From Aquitalea denitrificans (GTDB taxonomy: Bacteria; Pseudomonadota; Gammaproteobacteria; Burkholderiales; Chromobacteriaceae): 64,000 bases of DNA. This document shows, in pieces, positions 1-12,435 of this stretch. The DNA is taken from NCBI RefSeq assembly GCF_009856625.1, contig NZ_CP047241.1, forward strand, positions 3,968,001 to 4,032,000. Direction: 5' to 3'. Position 1 is the first letter of the stretch. Each line of letters begins with the position of its first letter. The position numbers and the translations under genes are program-made. Below the pieces are notes generated by a model. The model saw nothing but the letters and a program-made list of their open reading frames with translations, searched no databases and was not told the origin of the DNA.

Positions 1-170
1 AGACGAACTTTGCACACTTTACGCAGGGCGGAGTTCGGCTTTTTCGGGGTGGTGGTGTAAACACGGGTGCACACGCCACGCTTCTGCGGGCAAGCTTCCA
101 GCGCAGGCACCTTGCTGTTCACGGTCAGGACCGTACGGCCCTTGCGAACGAGTTGGTTAATGGTTGGCAT
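1..170 (-). CDS. rpsL: 30S ribosomal protein S12 (partial, N-terminal 56 residues)
   Basis: Protein of the small ribosomal subunit that sits in the decoding centre and controls accuracy; classical streptomycin target. The visible N-terminus (MPTINQLVRKGRTV...) and the KKPNSALRKV motif match S12 throughout. The ATG is at 168-170, preceded by an AGGAA ribosome-binding site. The gene runs off the left edge, so the PNDLPGVR region that carries most streptomycin-resistance positions is not visible. It normally heads the str operon (rpsL-rpsG-fusA-tuf). Here it lies downstream of the rpoC terminator and has its own promoter, so it is the start of a new transcript. Confidence 0.97.
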   Translation of the reverse strand, partial: MPTINQLVRKGRTVLTVNSKVPALEACPQKRGVCTRVYTTTPKKPNSALRKVCKVR

Positions 171-228
171 TACTATCAGTTCCTAGTTGATTCATTCTGC
201 AGACAACACGTCTCCAGAAGGACGGAGG

Positions 229-258
229 ATTATATTTTAGTCAAATACTTACCGTCAA
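229..258 (-). promoter_or_regulatory. sigma-70 promoter of rpsL (str operon)
   Basis: On the minus strand, -35 TTGACG (253-258) and a perfect -10 TATAAT (229-234) are separated by 18 bases. The predicted start of transcription is about 50 bases upstream of the rpsL ATG. It lies directly behind the rpoC terminator. Confidence 0.8.
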
Positions 259-260
259 AT

Positions 261-309
261 AAAAAACGCCACGCCTGCAACGTTAACCGTTGAAGGCGCA
301 GCGTTTTTT
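261..309 (-). terminator. Rho-independent terminator after rpoC
   Basis: A long interrupted hairpin with A/T-run flanks: outer arms AAAAAACGC and GCGTTTTTT, inner arms CGCCT/AGGCG and CAACG/CGTTG. The T-run follows on the minus strand, 26 bases after the rpoC stop. It closes the rpoBC transcript ahead of the rpsL promoter. Confidence 0.88.
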
Positions 310-334
310 CAACAACTGCCTATTTCGCGAGAAA

Positions 335-3300
335 TCAGCCGTTGTTTTCCATCTCGTCTACCGGTTGCTCTTCCAGCAGCTGGGAGCCAGAGGTATCCAG
401 GCCCAGACCCTGACGACGACGGGTACGGTGGTAAGCCAGACCGGTACCAGCCGGAATCAGGCGACCCACGATCACGTTTTCCTTCAAACCGCGCAGATCA
501 TCCTTCTTGCCCATGATGGCCGCTTCAGTCAGCACGCGGGTGGTTTCCTGGAAGGAAGCCGCCGAGATGAAGGAGTCAGTGGACAGGGATGCCTTGGTAA
601 TACCCAGCAGGATATTTTCAAACTGGGCAGGCTCCTTGCCTTCAGCCAGCATCTGGTCGTTCATTTCCAGAACGTCCGCACGCTCTACCTGCTCACCCTG
701 AATGAACTCGGTATCGCCACTATCGGAGATGATGACACGACGCAGCATCTGGCGAATGATCACTTCGATGTGCTTGTCGTTAATCTTCACGCCCTGCAGA
801 CGGTACACTTCCTGTACTTCCTGCACGATGTAGCGGGCCAGCGCCTCGATACCCTGCAGACGCAGGATGTCATGCGGATCGACCGGGCCGTCGACAATGG
901 ATTCACCACGGTTGACTACCTGACCATCGTGCACCAGTACGTGCTTGTCCTTCGGAATCAGGTTCTCGTAGCCACTGCCTTCCAGATCGGTAATGATCAG
1001 GCGCTGTTTGCCCTTGGTGTCCTTACCGAAGGAAACGGTACCAGTCACCTCGGCCAGCATGCCGGCATCCTTCGGCGAACGGGCTTCGAACAGCTCGGCC
1101 ACACGCGGCAGACCACCGGTAATGTCGCGAGTCTTGGACGATTCCTGCGGGATACGGGCCAGCACTTCACCCTTGCCCACGTCCTGGCCGTCACGCACGG
1201 TAATGATGGCGCCCACCTGGAAGGTAATGGATACGGAAGCATCCGAACCTGCCAGTTTCACTTCCAGACCGTTTTCGTCCAGCAGCTTCACCAAGGGGCG
1301 CAGCATCTTGGACTGCGAACCGGCACGACGCTTCGGATCAATCACCACCAGCGTGGACAGACCGGTCACTTCGTCGGTCTGCTTGGCAACGGTGTTGCCC
1401 TCTTCCACGTTTTCGAACTTCACGCGGCCAGCATACTCGGTGATGATCGGACGGGTGTGCGGGTCCCAGGTAGCCAGGACTGCACCAGCCTTGATCACCA
1501 GGCCGTCGGTCACCATCAGGGTGGCACCGTACGGTACTTTGTGACGTTCGCGCTCGCGGCCCATATCGTCATGGATCACCACTTCACCGGAGCGGGTGAT
1601 CACGATCAGCTCGCCCTTGGTGTTGGCTACATAACGCATCTGGCTGGAGAAGCGTACGGTACCGTTCGACTTACCTTCAACCTGGCTGGCTGCGGCATTT
1701 CGCGACGCGGCACCACCAATGTGGAAGGTACGCATGGTCAGCTGGGTACCCGGCTCGCCAATCGACTGGGCGGCAATCACACCGACTGCTTCACCGGCGT
1801 TCACGCGCTTGCCGCGTGCCAGGTCGCGACCGTAGCACTTGGCACACAGACCATAACGGGTGTCGCAAGTGATGGCTGTGCGGACCTTGACTTCGTCGAT
1901 ACCCAAGCTGTCGATGACGTCAACCATGTGTTCATCGAGCAGGGTACCGGCTTCCAGTACGGTTTCACCAGTCGACGGATCAACCACGTCAACTGCGGTA
2001 ACACGACCCAGAATACGGTCACGCAGGGCTTCGATGACGTCACCGCCTTGCAGAACCGCCTTCATGGTGAAGCCGTTGGTGGTACCGCAATCATCTTCGA
2101 TCACCACCAGATCCTGCGTCACGTCTACCAGACGACGGGTCAGGTAACCGGAGTTAGCCGTCTTCAAGGCAGTATCCGCCAGACCCTTACGGGCACCGTG
2201 GGTGGAGATGAAGTACTGCAGAACCGTCAGACCTTCACGGAAGTTGGCGGTAATCGGCGTTTCGATAATCGAGCCGTCCGGCTTGGCCATCAGACCCCGC
2301 ATACCGGCCAGCTGCTTGATCTGGGCTGCGGAACCCCGCGCACCAGAGTCGGCCATCATGTAAATGGAGTTGAAGGATTCCTGATCGACTTCCTTGCCGT
2401 CGCGGTCCAGCACCTTCTGCTTGGACAGCTCGTCCATCATGGCCTTGGCGATCTTGTCGCCGGTACGGCCCCAGATGTCCACTACCTTGTTGTAGCGTTC
2501 GCCCTGGGTAACCAGACCTTGACGGTACTGCTCTTCGATTTCCTTGACTTCCTTCTGGGCTTCGCCCAGCAGTTCCACCTTCTTGCCCGGGATTTGCATG
2601 TCGTCCACGCAAATCGAGATACCGCCACGGGTGGAGTAGGCAAAACCGGTGTACATCAACTGGTCGGCGAAGATCACGGTATCGCGGATGCCGCAACGGC
2701 GGAACGATACGTTGATCAGCTTGGAGATTTCCTTCTTCTTCAGCGCCTTGTTGATGTGCTCGAACGGCAGGCCCTTCGGCAGGATGTCAGACAGGATTGC
2801 GCGGCCAACCGTGGTGTTGTAGCGCTTGATCACCGGCTGGAATTCGCCCTGTTCGTCCTTTTCCCATTCTTTCAGACGAACGGTAATGCGGGTAGCCAGT
2901 TCAACCTGACGGGTTTCGTAAGCGCGATGCACTTCCTTGGTGTCGGCAAATACCATGCCTTCACCCTTGCCGTTTACCTTGTCGCGGGTCATGTAGTACA
3001 GACCCAGCACGATATCCTGGGACGGTACGATGATCGGGTCGCCGTTGGCCGGGGACAGCACGTTGTTGGTGGCCAGCATCAGGGTGCGGGCTTCCATCTG
3101 CGCTTCCAGCGACAGCGGCACGTGAACGGCCATCTGGTCACCGTCAAAGTCGGCGTTGAATGCCGCGCAGACCAGCGGGTGCAGCTGGATGGCCTTGCCT
3201 TCGATCAGTACCGGTTCGAACGCCTGGATACCCAGACGGTGCAGGGTCGGCGCACGGTTCAAGAGGACCGGATGTTCGCGGATCACGTCTTCCAGGATGT

Positions 3301-4528
3301 CCCATACTTCCGGCACTTCCTGCTCGACCAGCTTCTTGGCAGCCTTGATGGTGGAGGCCAGGCCCATGACTTCCAGCTTGTGGAAGATGAAGGGCTTGAA
3401 CAGTTCCAGCGCCATCTTTTTCGGCAGACCGCACTGATGCAGACGCAGGGTCGGGCCTACGGTAATCACGGAACGGCCGGAGTAGTCGACACGCTTACCC
3501 AGCAAGTTCTGACGGAAGCGACCGCCCTTACCCTTGATCATGTCGGCCAGCGACTTCAGCGGACGCTTGTTGGCGCCGGTCATGGCCTTGCCACGACGGC
3601 CGTTGTCCAGCAGCGAGTCAACCGATTCCTGCAACATGCGCTTTTCGTTGCGCACGATGATGTCCGGCGCACGCAGTTCCAGCAGACGCTTCAGACGGTT
3701 GTTACGGTTAATGACGCGGCGGTACAGGTCGTTCAGGTCGGAAGTGGCGAAACGGCCACCATCCAGCGGTACCAGGGGACGCAGTTCCGGCGGCAGCACC
3801 GGCAGCACTTCCAGAATCATCCATTCCGGCTTCATGCCGGAGCGCTGGAAGGCTTCCAGCACTTTCAGACGCTTGGCGATCTTCTTGATCTTGGTGTCGG
3901 AATTGGTGGCTTCCAGCTCGCGACGCAGGGTCTCGATCTCGGTATCCAGGTTCAGACGCTTCAAGAGTTCGCGTACGGCCTCGGCACCCATCATGGCGAC
4001 AAATTCTTCGCCGTACTGGTCTTCCTTGTCCAGGAAGTCTTCTTCGGTCAGCAGCTGGCGGTATTGCAGCGGAGTCATGCCCGGATCGGTCACGACGAAT
4101 GCTTCGAAGTACAGTACGCGTTCGATGTCGCGCAGGGTCATGTCGAGCACCATGCCCAGACGGGACGGCAGGCTCTTCAGGAACCAGATGTGTGCAGTCG
4201 GGCTGGCCAGCTCGATGTGGCCCATGCGTTCGCGACGCACCTTGGACAGGGTAACTTCAACGCCGCACTTCTCGCAGATTACACCGCGATGCTTCAGACG
4301 CTTGTATTTGCCGCACAGGCATTCGTAATCTTTTACCGGCCCGAAGATACGGGCGCAGAACAGGCCGTCACGTTCCGGCTTGAAGGTACGATAGTTGATG
4401 GTTTCCGGCTTTTTGACTTCACCATAAGACCAGGAACGGATCTTGTCGGGCGAAGCGATGCCGATTTTAATCGCATCAAACTCTTCTTCTTGCGTTACCT
4501 GCTTAAAGAGGTCGAGCAGAGCTTTCAT
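335..4528 (-). CDS. rpoC: DNA-directed RNA polymerase subunit beta'
   Basis: Largest catalytic subunit of RNA polymerase (1397 aa, normal for proteobacteria). The N-terminal zinc-binding region (CLCGKYKRLKHRGVICEKCG) and the absolutely conserved active-site Mg2+ loop NADFDGDQMAVH are present. The second cysteine cluster (CDTRYGLCAKCYGRD) and the trigger-loop region are also intact. It follows rpoB after 56 bases, as in other proteobacteria, and is closed by the terminator at 261-309. The ATG at 4526-4528 gives the expected MKALLDLFKQ start. Confidence 0.99.
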   Translation of the reverse strand: MKALLDLFKQVTQEEEFDAIKIGIASPDKIRSWSYGEVKKPETINYRTFKPERDGLFCARIFGPVKDYECLCGKYKRLKHRGVICEKCGVEVTLSKVRRERMGHIELASPTAHIWFLKSLPSRLGMVLDMTLRDIERVLYFEAFVVTDPGMTPLQYRQLLTEEDFLDKEDQYGEEFVAMMGAEAVRELLKRLNLDTEIETLRRELEATNSDTKIKKIAKRLKVLEAFQRSGMKPEWMILEVLPVLPPELRPLVPLDGGRFATSDLNDLYRRVINRNNRLKRLLELRAPDIIVRNEKRMLQESVDSLLDNGRRGKAMTGANKRPLKSLADMIKGKGGRFRQNLLGKRVDYSGRSVITVGPTLRLHQCGLPKKMALELFKPFIFHKLEVMGLASTIKAAKKLVEQEVPEVWDILEDVIREHPVLLNRAPTLHRLGIQAFEPVLIEGKAIQLHPLVCAAFNADFDGDQMAVHVPLSLEAQMEARTLMLATNNVLSPANGDPIIVPSQDIVLGLYYMTRDKVNGKGEGMVFADTKEVHRAYETRQVELATRITVRLKEWEKDEQGEFQPVIKRYNTTVGRAILSDILPKGLPFEHINKALKKKEISKLINVSFRRCGIRDTVIFADQLMYTGFAYSTRGGISICVDDMQIPGKKVELLGEAQKEVKEIEEQYRQGLVTQGERYNKVVDIWGRTGDKIAKAMMDELSKQKVLDRDGKEVDQESFNSIYMMADSGARGSAAQIKQLAGMRGLMAKPDGSIIETPITANFREGLTVLQYFISTHGARKGLADTALKTANSGYLTRRLVDVTQDLVVIEDDCGTTNGFTMKAVLQGGDVIEALRDRILGRVTAVDVVDPSTGETVLEAGTLLDEHMVDVIDSLGIDEVKVRTAITCDTRYGLCAKCYGRDLARGKRVNAGEAVGVIAAQSIGEPGTQLTMRTFHIGGAASRNAAASQVEGKSNGTVRFSSQMRYVANTKGELIVITRSGEVVIHDDMGRERERHKVPYGATLMVTDGLVIKAGAVLATWDPHTRPIITEYAGRVKFENVEEGNTVAKQTDEVTGLSTLVVIDPKRRAGSQSKMLRPLVKLLDENGLEVKLAGSDASVSITFQVGAIITVRDGQDVGKGEVLARIPQESSKTRDITGGLPRVAELFEARSPKDAGMLAEVTGTVSFGKDTKGKQRLIITDLEGSGYENLIPKDKHVLVHDGQVVNRGESIVDGPVDPHDILRLQGIEALARYIVQEVQEVYRLQGVKINDKHIEVIIRQMLRRVIISDSGDTEFIQGEQVERADVLEMNDQMLAEGKEPAQFENILLGITKASLSTDSFISAASFQETTRVLTEAAIMGKKDDLRGLKENVIVGRLIPAGTGLAYHRTRRRQGLGLDTSGSQLLEEQPVDEMENNG

Positions 4529-4584
4529 TGCGTCTCCAGTCAGGGGACAGGAGGCGCGGCATGATGCCGCGCCTTCTCACCCAA

Positions 4585-8760
<4,176 letters not shown>

Positions 8761-8867
8761 AGAGTCTCCATCGAGGTGGTAGTGGCGCAAGAAACCAAAA
8801 GTCAGCAGCCACGCCGGGTAATTGCTGGCTTTTACTATCTTTGTTTCGGCCAATTACAAGCGCAATA

Positions 8868-8893
8868 AGGCTGGCGGATTTCTCCGCCAGCCT
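8868..8893 (-). terminator. Attenuator-like hairpin between rplL and rpoB
   Basis: Perfect 11-bp stem AGGCTGGCGGA / TCCGCCAGCCT with a short loop, followed on the minus strand only by TTATTG, so a partial terminator. It sits in the 155-base rplL-rpoB gap, where E. coli has its transcription attenuator and RNase III processing site that set the ratio of ribosomal proteins to polymerase. A similar role here is inference. Confidence 0.7.
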
Positions 8894-8915
8894 CACCTTC
8901 TTTTCTCAAAGAAGA

Positions 8916-9287
8916 TTATTTGATTTCAGCCTTAGCACCGGCATCGGTCAGTTGCTTCAGAACTTCTTCGGCTTCAGCCTTGGCTACGCCTTCTTTCACG
9001 GTCTTCGGAGCGCCGTCAACCATGTCCTTGGCTTCCTTCAGGCCCAGGCCGGTGATAGCACGAACAACCTTGATCACGTTAACCTTGTTGTCGCCAGCAG
9101 CGGTCAGAACAACGTCGAACTCGGTCTTTTCTTCAGCAGCAGCAGCGCCACCAGCAGCCGGGCCAGCAACGGCAACGGCAGCAGCGGAAACGCCGAACTT
9201 CTCTTCGAACGCCTTAACCAGGTCGTTCAGTTCCATAACGGTCAGGCCAGCAACGGCTTCGAGGATGTCTTCTTTGGTGATTGCCAT
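8916..9287 (-). CDS. rplL: 50S ribosomal protein L7/L12
   Basis: Acidic stalk protein of the large subunit that recruits translation GTPases. 123 aa with the standard layout: an N-terminal dimerisation helix (MAITKEDILEAV...), an Ala/Gly-rich hinge at about residues 36-55, and a C-terminal domain with the conserved EKTEFDVVLT and GLGLKEAKDMVDGAP motifs. The start ATG (9285-9287) has an AGGAGA site upstream. It follows rplJ by 36 bases. Confidence 0.99.
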   Translation of the reverse strand: MAITKEDILEAVAGLTVMELNDLVKAFEEKFGVSAAAVAVAGPAAGGAAAAEEKTEFDVVLTAAGDNKVNVIKVVRAITGLGLKEAKDMVDGAPKTVKEGVAKAEAEEVLKQLTDAGAKAEIK

Positions 9288-9323
9288 GTAAAAATCTCCT
9301 GAATTCTATAAGAATCAAATAAG

Positions 9324-9818
9324 TTAAGCGGCTTCGGCTTGCTTCTCTGCCAATGCAGCCAGGGCGCGGGCGAAGCCAGCAACCGGAGCCTGCATAACGT
9401 AGAGAAGCTTGGACAGCAGTTCTTCGCGGCTCGGAATGGACGCCAGCTCAGCAACCTGAGCAGCATTCAGTACCGCGCCATTGTAGGAACCTGCCTTGAC
9501 GATGATCTTGTCGTCAGCCTTGGCAAATTGATGCAGCACCTTGGCAGCAGCAACCGGATCGGTAGAGATACCATAAACGAGCGGGCCAACCATTTGTTCG
9601 GCCAGCGCTTCGAATTGGGTACCAGCAACCGCACGGCGAACCAGCGTGTTCTTCAGAACGCGCAGGTAAACGCCTTGCTCACGCGCCTGAGCGCGCAGCT
9701 TGGTCATGCTGCTTACCTCGATGCCCCGATATTCGGCGATGACGAGGGTCTGTGCAGCTACCAGCTCGGCAGCTACAGCAGCGACGACTGCCTTTTTATC
9801 TTCGATATTGAGACTCAA
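9324..9818 (-). CDS. rplJ: 50S ribosomal protein L10
   Basis: Stalk base protein that binds 23S rRNA and carries the L7/L12 dimers. 164 aa, N-terminus SLNIEDKKAVVAAV, C-terminal L7/L12-binding helix rich in Ala and Leu. The start is a TTG codon (9816-9818) behind a clear AGGAG six to seven bases upstream; no ATG in frame fits the family start. In E. coli the L10(L12)4 complex represses translation at the rplJ leader. The corresponding leader here (9819-10162) contains a tRNA gene, which is unusual. Confidence 0.98.
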   Translation of the reverse strand: MSLNIEDKKAVVAAVAAELVAAQTLVIAEYRGIEVSSMTKLRAQAREQGVYLRVLKNTLVRRAVAGTQFEALAEQMVGPLVYGISTDPVAAAKVLHQFAKADDKIIVKAGSYNGAVLNAAQVAELASIPSREELLSKLLYVMQAPVAGFARALAALAEKQAEAA

Positions 9819-9910
9819 GGTCTATCTCCTAGACTGAAATGAAGCAGAATGATTTCTGCTCCGCTTTGCAGCGGCGACCTGTATCAGGAGACAACATAGA
9901 GAAGGGAAAC

Positions 9911-9985
<75 letters not shown>

Positions 9986-10162
9986 CCTGAACTCTTCAGA
10001 AGCCTACTTTCGGGTACACCATCTGCGCAGGATGCAGGCCACTGGGCAGTGACTAGCGATTAAGCCTTGCGGCTCCTACGGTCTTTGACAATCTGGCAGG
10101 CAAGCCTGCCAGCCCAAAGCCAGTGGCAAGGTGGCAAGCCACCCCGCCTAACTCGCATCAAC
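9986..10162 (-). promoter_or_regulatory. Leader region between rplA and tRNA-Thr, with a strong hairpin
   Basis: The gap between rplA and rplJ is 344 bases in all, similar to the L10 leader space in E. coli. Besides the tRNA it holds a perfect 9-bp stem (CTGGCAGGC / GCCTGCCAG, 10091-10110) followed on the minus strand by ATTGTC, and a smaller GGTGGC/GCCACC stem just after rplA. These could be a weak terminator or the L10-binding structure. I cannot identify the L10 kink-turn with confidence by eye. Confidence 0.45.
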
Positions 10163-10858
10163 TTAAGCGCTGACGGAGCTGGTATCTACACGAGCGCCAA
10201 TACCCATGGTGCTGGATACGGCGATCTTTTTCAGATACACACCCTTGGAAGCTGCCGGCTTGGCTTTCACCAGGGCATCAACCAGAGCAGTAAAGTTTTC
10301 ACGCAGGGCTTCGGCTTCGAAGGAAGCACGGCCGATAGTGGCGTGAATAATACCGGCCTTGTCGGTACGGTATTGAACCTGACCGGCCTTGGCGTTTTTA
10401 ACCGCTTCGGCAACGTTCGGCGTAACAGTACCAACCTTCGGGTTCGGCATCAGGCCACGCGGGCCGAGGATCTGACCCAGTTGACCAACAACGCGCATTG
10501 CATCCGGGGAGGCAATCACAACGTCGAAGTCCAGATTGCCGGCTTTTACTTGCTCGGCCAGGTCGTCGAAACCGACAACTTCAGCACCGGCGGCCTTGGC
10601 GGCTTCGGCGTTAGCACCTTGAGCAAATACAGCAACGCGTACGGACTTACCGGTGCCGCGCGGCAGAACTACGGAGCCACGAACAACCTGGTCGGATTTA
10701 CGCGGGTCAACACCCAGGTTAACGGCCACATCGATGGACTCGTCAAACTTGGCGGTAGCAGCAGATTTAACCAGAGCAATTGCTTCTTCAACAGCGTACA
10801 GCTTGTTGCGATCAACAGTTGCCTTCAGGGTTTGCAGGCGCTTGGAAATCTTGGCCAT
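10163..10858 (-). CDS. rplA: 50S ribosomal protein L1
   Basis: L1 stalk protein of the large subunit, which helps release deacylated tRNA from the E site and in E. coli represses its own operon. 231 aa, the usual length. Family motifs are present (KSDQVVRGSVVLPRGTGK, ASPDAMRVVGQLGQILGPRG, LMPNPKVGTVT). The ATG (10856-10858) follows the rplK stop directly (TAAATG), so the two are translationally coupled. Confidence 0.99.
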   Translation of the reverse strand: MAKISKRLQTLKATVDRNKLYAVEEAIALVKSAATAKFDESIDVAVNLGVDPRKSDQVVRGSVVLPRGTGKSVRVAVFAQGANAEAAKAAGAEVVGFDDLAEQVKAGNLDFDVVIASPDAMRVVGQLGQILGPRGLMPNPKVGTVTPNVAEAVKNAKAGQVQYRTDKAGIIHATIGRASFEAEALRENFTALVDALVKAKPAASKGVYLKKIAVSSTMGIGARVDTSSVSA

Positions 10859-11290
10859 TTACACACCCTCCACTTCAAGACCCATCGAACGGGCGGAGCC
10901 GGCGATGGTGCGAACAGCAGCGTCCAGATCAGCAGCGGTCAGGTCCGGCTGCTTGGTCTTGGCGATTTCTTCCAGCTGAGCACGGCTTACCTTGCCAACC
11001 TTGTCGGTATGCGGCTTGGAGGAACCGGACTTGATGCCAGCAGCCTTCTTCAGCAGAATGGTCGCCGGCGGCGTCTTCATGATGAAGGTGAAGGACTTGT
11101 CTGCATAAGCAGTGATCACAACCGGAATCGGCAGACCCGGCTCGATGCCTTGAGTCTGGGCGTTGAACGCCTTGCAGAATTCCATGATGTTCAGACCACG
11201 CTGACCCAGAGCCGGACCGATCGGAGGAGACGGGTTGGCCTTACCAGCGGGCACTTGCAGCTTTACATAGCCGACAATTTTCTTTGCCAC
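10859..11290 (-). CDS. rplK: 50S ribosomal protein L11
   Basis: GTPase-centre protein of the large subunit, also needed for the stringent response through RelA. 143 aa from the GTG at 11288-11290, which has AGGAG eight bases upstream and gives the family start AKKIVGYVKLQVPAGKANPSP. The open frame continues 13 codons upstream, but that extension has no family match and is rejected. The proline-rich PPIGPALGQRG loop and C-terminal RNA-binding domain (KVGKVSRAQL, TIAGSARSMG) are intact. Confidence 0.98.
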   Translation of the reverse strand: MAKKIVGYVKLQVPAGKANPSPPIGPALGQRGLNIMEFCKAFNAQTQGIEPGLPIPVVITAYADKSFTFIMKTPPATILLKKAAGIKSGSSKPHTDKVGKVSRAQLEEIAKTKQPDLTAADLDAAVRTIAGSARSMGLEVEGV

Positions 11291-11388
11291 GATTGAAACT
11301 CCTAAAATGGGTATAGCGCGAGCGTGCACTCGCTTCCCGGACGAAAGCGCAACAGTATATACGCTTACAAACTAGCTGCCAAGTAGTA

Positions 11389-11922
11389 TTACAGCTTTTC
11401 TACCTGACTGAAATCAAGCTCAACCGGGGTGTCGCGACCGAAGATCTGCACCGACACACGCAGCTTGTTGCGCTCGTAATTGACTTCGTCGACAGAGCCA
11501 TTGAAATCATTGAAAGGACCGTCGGTAACACGAACCTTTTCACCAACTTCAAACAGCACTTTCGGCTTCGGCTTTTCAACACCCTCTTGCATCTGCTGCA
11601 TGATGGCATCGACTTCCTTCTTGGAAATCGGCGCCGGGCGGTTAGCCGTACCACCAACAAAACCGGTCACCTTGGGGGTACTCTTCACCAGGTGCCAGGT
11701 ATCGTCGGTCATATCCATCTCGACCAGAACATAACCGGGGAAGAACTTGCGCTCGGTAATGGAGCGGCGGCCATTCTTGATATCCACCACTTCTTCTACC
11801 GGAACGAGGATCTGGCCGAACAGATCTGCCACCTCGGAACGTTCAATGCGCTCACGCAGCGCCTTCTGCACACTTTTCTCAAAACCGGAATAAGCGTGCA
11901 CAACGTACCAGCGCTTTGCCAT
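11389..11922 (-). CDS. nusG: Transcription termination/antitermination factor NusG
   Basis: RNA polymerase processivity factor that links transcription to Rho and to the ribosome. 177 aa: an N-terminal NGN domain (RWYVVHAYSGFE, FFPGYVLVEM), a linker, and a C-terminal KOW domain (VGEKVRVTDGPFNDFNG). Its ATG overlaps the secE stop by one base (TAATG), a normal secE-nusG coupling. Confidence 0.99.
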   Translation of the reverse strand: MAKRWYVVHAYSGFEKSVQKALRERIERSEVADLFGQILVPVEEVVDIKNGRRSITERKFFPGYVLVEMDMTDDTWHLVKSTPKVTGFVGGTANRPAPISKKEVDAIMQQMQEGVEKPKPKVLFEVGEKVRVTDGPFNDFNGSVDEVNYERNKLRVSVQIFGRDTPVELDFSQVEKL

Positions 11923-12278
11923 TATCTACCTCGACCAAGAATTACATCGTAGAACAACCAGGACAGACCCGAATCCACCATCCACATGAACAGGGCCAGC
12001 ACCAGAACGAAGACGAAAACCATGCCGGTCATTTGCATGGCTTCCTTACGGGTAGGCCATACGACCTTACGCGCCTCAACAAGGGAATCATTGGCATAAG
12101 CCACGAATTCCTTGCCCGGTGCCGACAGCCAGACGGCACCAGCCGCCAGCACAACGCCAACAATGAATGCCAGGGCGCGTAACACACCCTGATCTTCGGG
12201 AATCATGTAGAAGCCAACAACACCGGCAACCACCAGCAGACCGGCCAGAGCCAGTTTGAGTTTATCTTGCATTTCCAT
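11922..12278 (-). CDS. secE: Preprotein translocase subunit SecE
   Basis: Essential clamp subunit of the SecYEG channel in the inner membrane. About 118 aa with three predicted membrane segments (roughly residues 8-25, 32-52 and 84-107), as in enterobacterial SecE. The conserved amphipathic stretch SLVEARKVVWPTRKEAMQ precedes the last segment. I place the start at the ATG 12276-12278 (MEMQDKLKLA); a second ATG two codons on is possible. Longer upstream forms would read into the hairpin after tRNA-Trp. Confidence 0.95.
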   Translation of the reverse strand: MEMQDKLKLALAGLLVVAGVVGFYMIPEDQGVLRALAFIVGVVLAAGAVWLSAPGKEFVAYANDSLVEARKVVWPTRKEAMQMTGMVFVFVLVLALFMWMVDSGLSWLFYDVILGRGR

Positions 12279-12309
12279 GTGTGGAATGTTCTCTGCGCGT
12301 ATGCGACAA

Positions 12310-12343
12310 AAGACCAACCGGCGCACAAGCGCCGGCTGGTCTT
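12310..12343 (-). terminator. Hairpin between tRNA-Trp and secE
   Basis: Long stem with one central mismatch (AAGACCA-CCGGCGC paired with GCGCCGG-TGGTCTT), followed on the minus strand by TTTTG. It could terminate or attenuate the tRNA-tuf-tRNA transcript before secE-nusG. The T-run is short, so partial read-through is likely. Confidence 0.7.
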
Positions 12344-12346
12344 AAT

Positions 12347-12422
12347 TGGCAGGCCAGGAGGGTCTCGAACCCCCAACCCTCGGTTTTGGAGACCGATACT
12401 CTACCAATTGAGCTACTGGCCT
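12347..12422 (-). tRNA. tRNA-Trp (CCA)
   Basis: 76-base cloverleaf with encoded CCA end. Acceptor stem AGGCCAG/CTGGCCT, anticodon loop CTCCAAA with anticodon CCA, T-arm GGTTCGAGA. Sits between tuf and secE, the conserved position in beta- and gammaproteobacteria. Confidence 0.98.
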
Positions 12423-12435
12423 ATAAACCTATTAA

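Noticed and set aside
10067..11296. 409-codon plus-strand open frame opposite rplK and rplA
   Set aside because: Antisense shadow of ribosomal protein genes; composition is the complement of their codons and no ribosome-binding site or domain is present.
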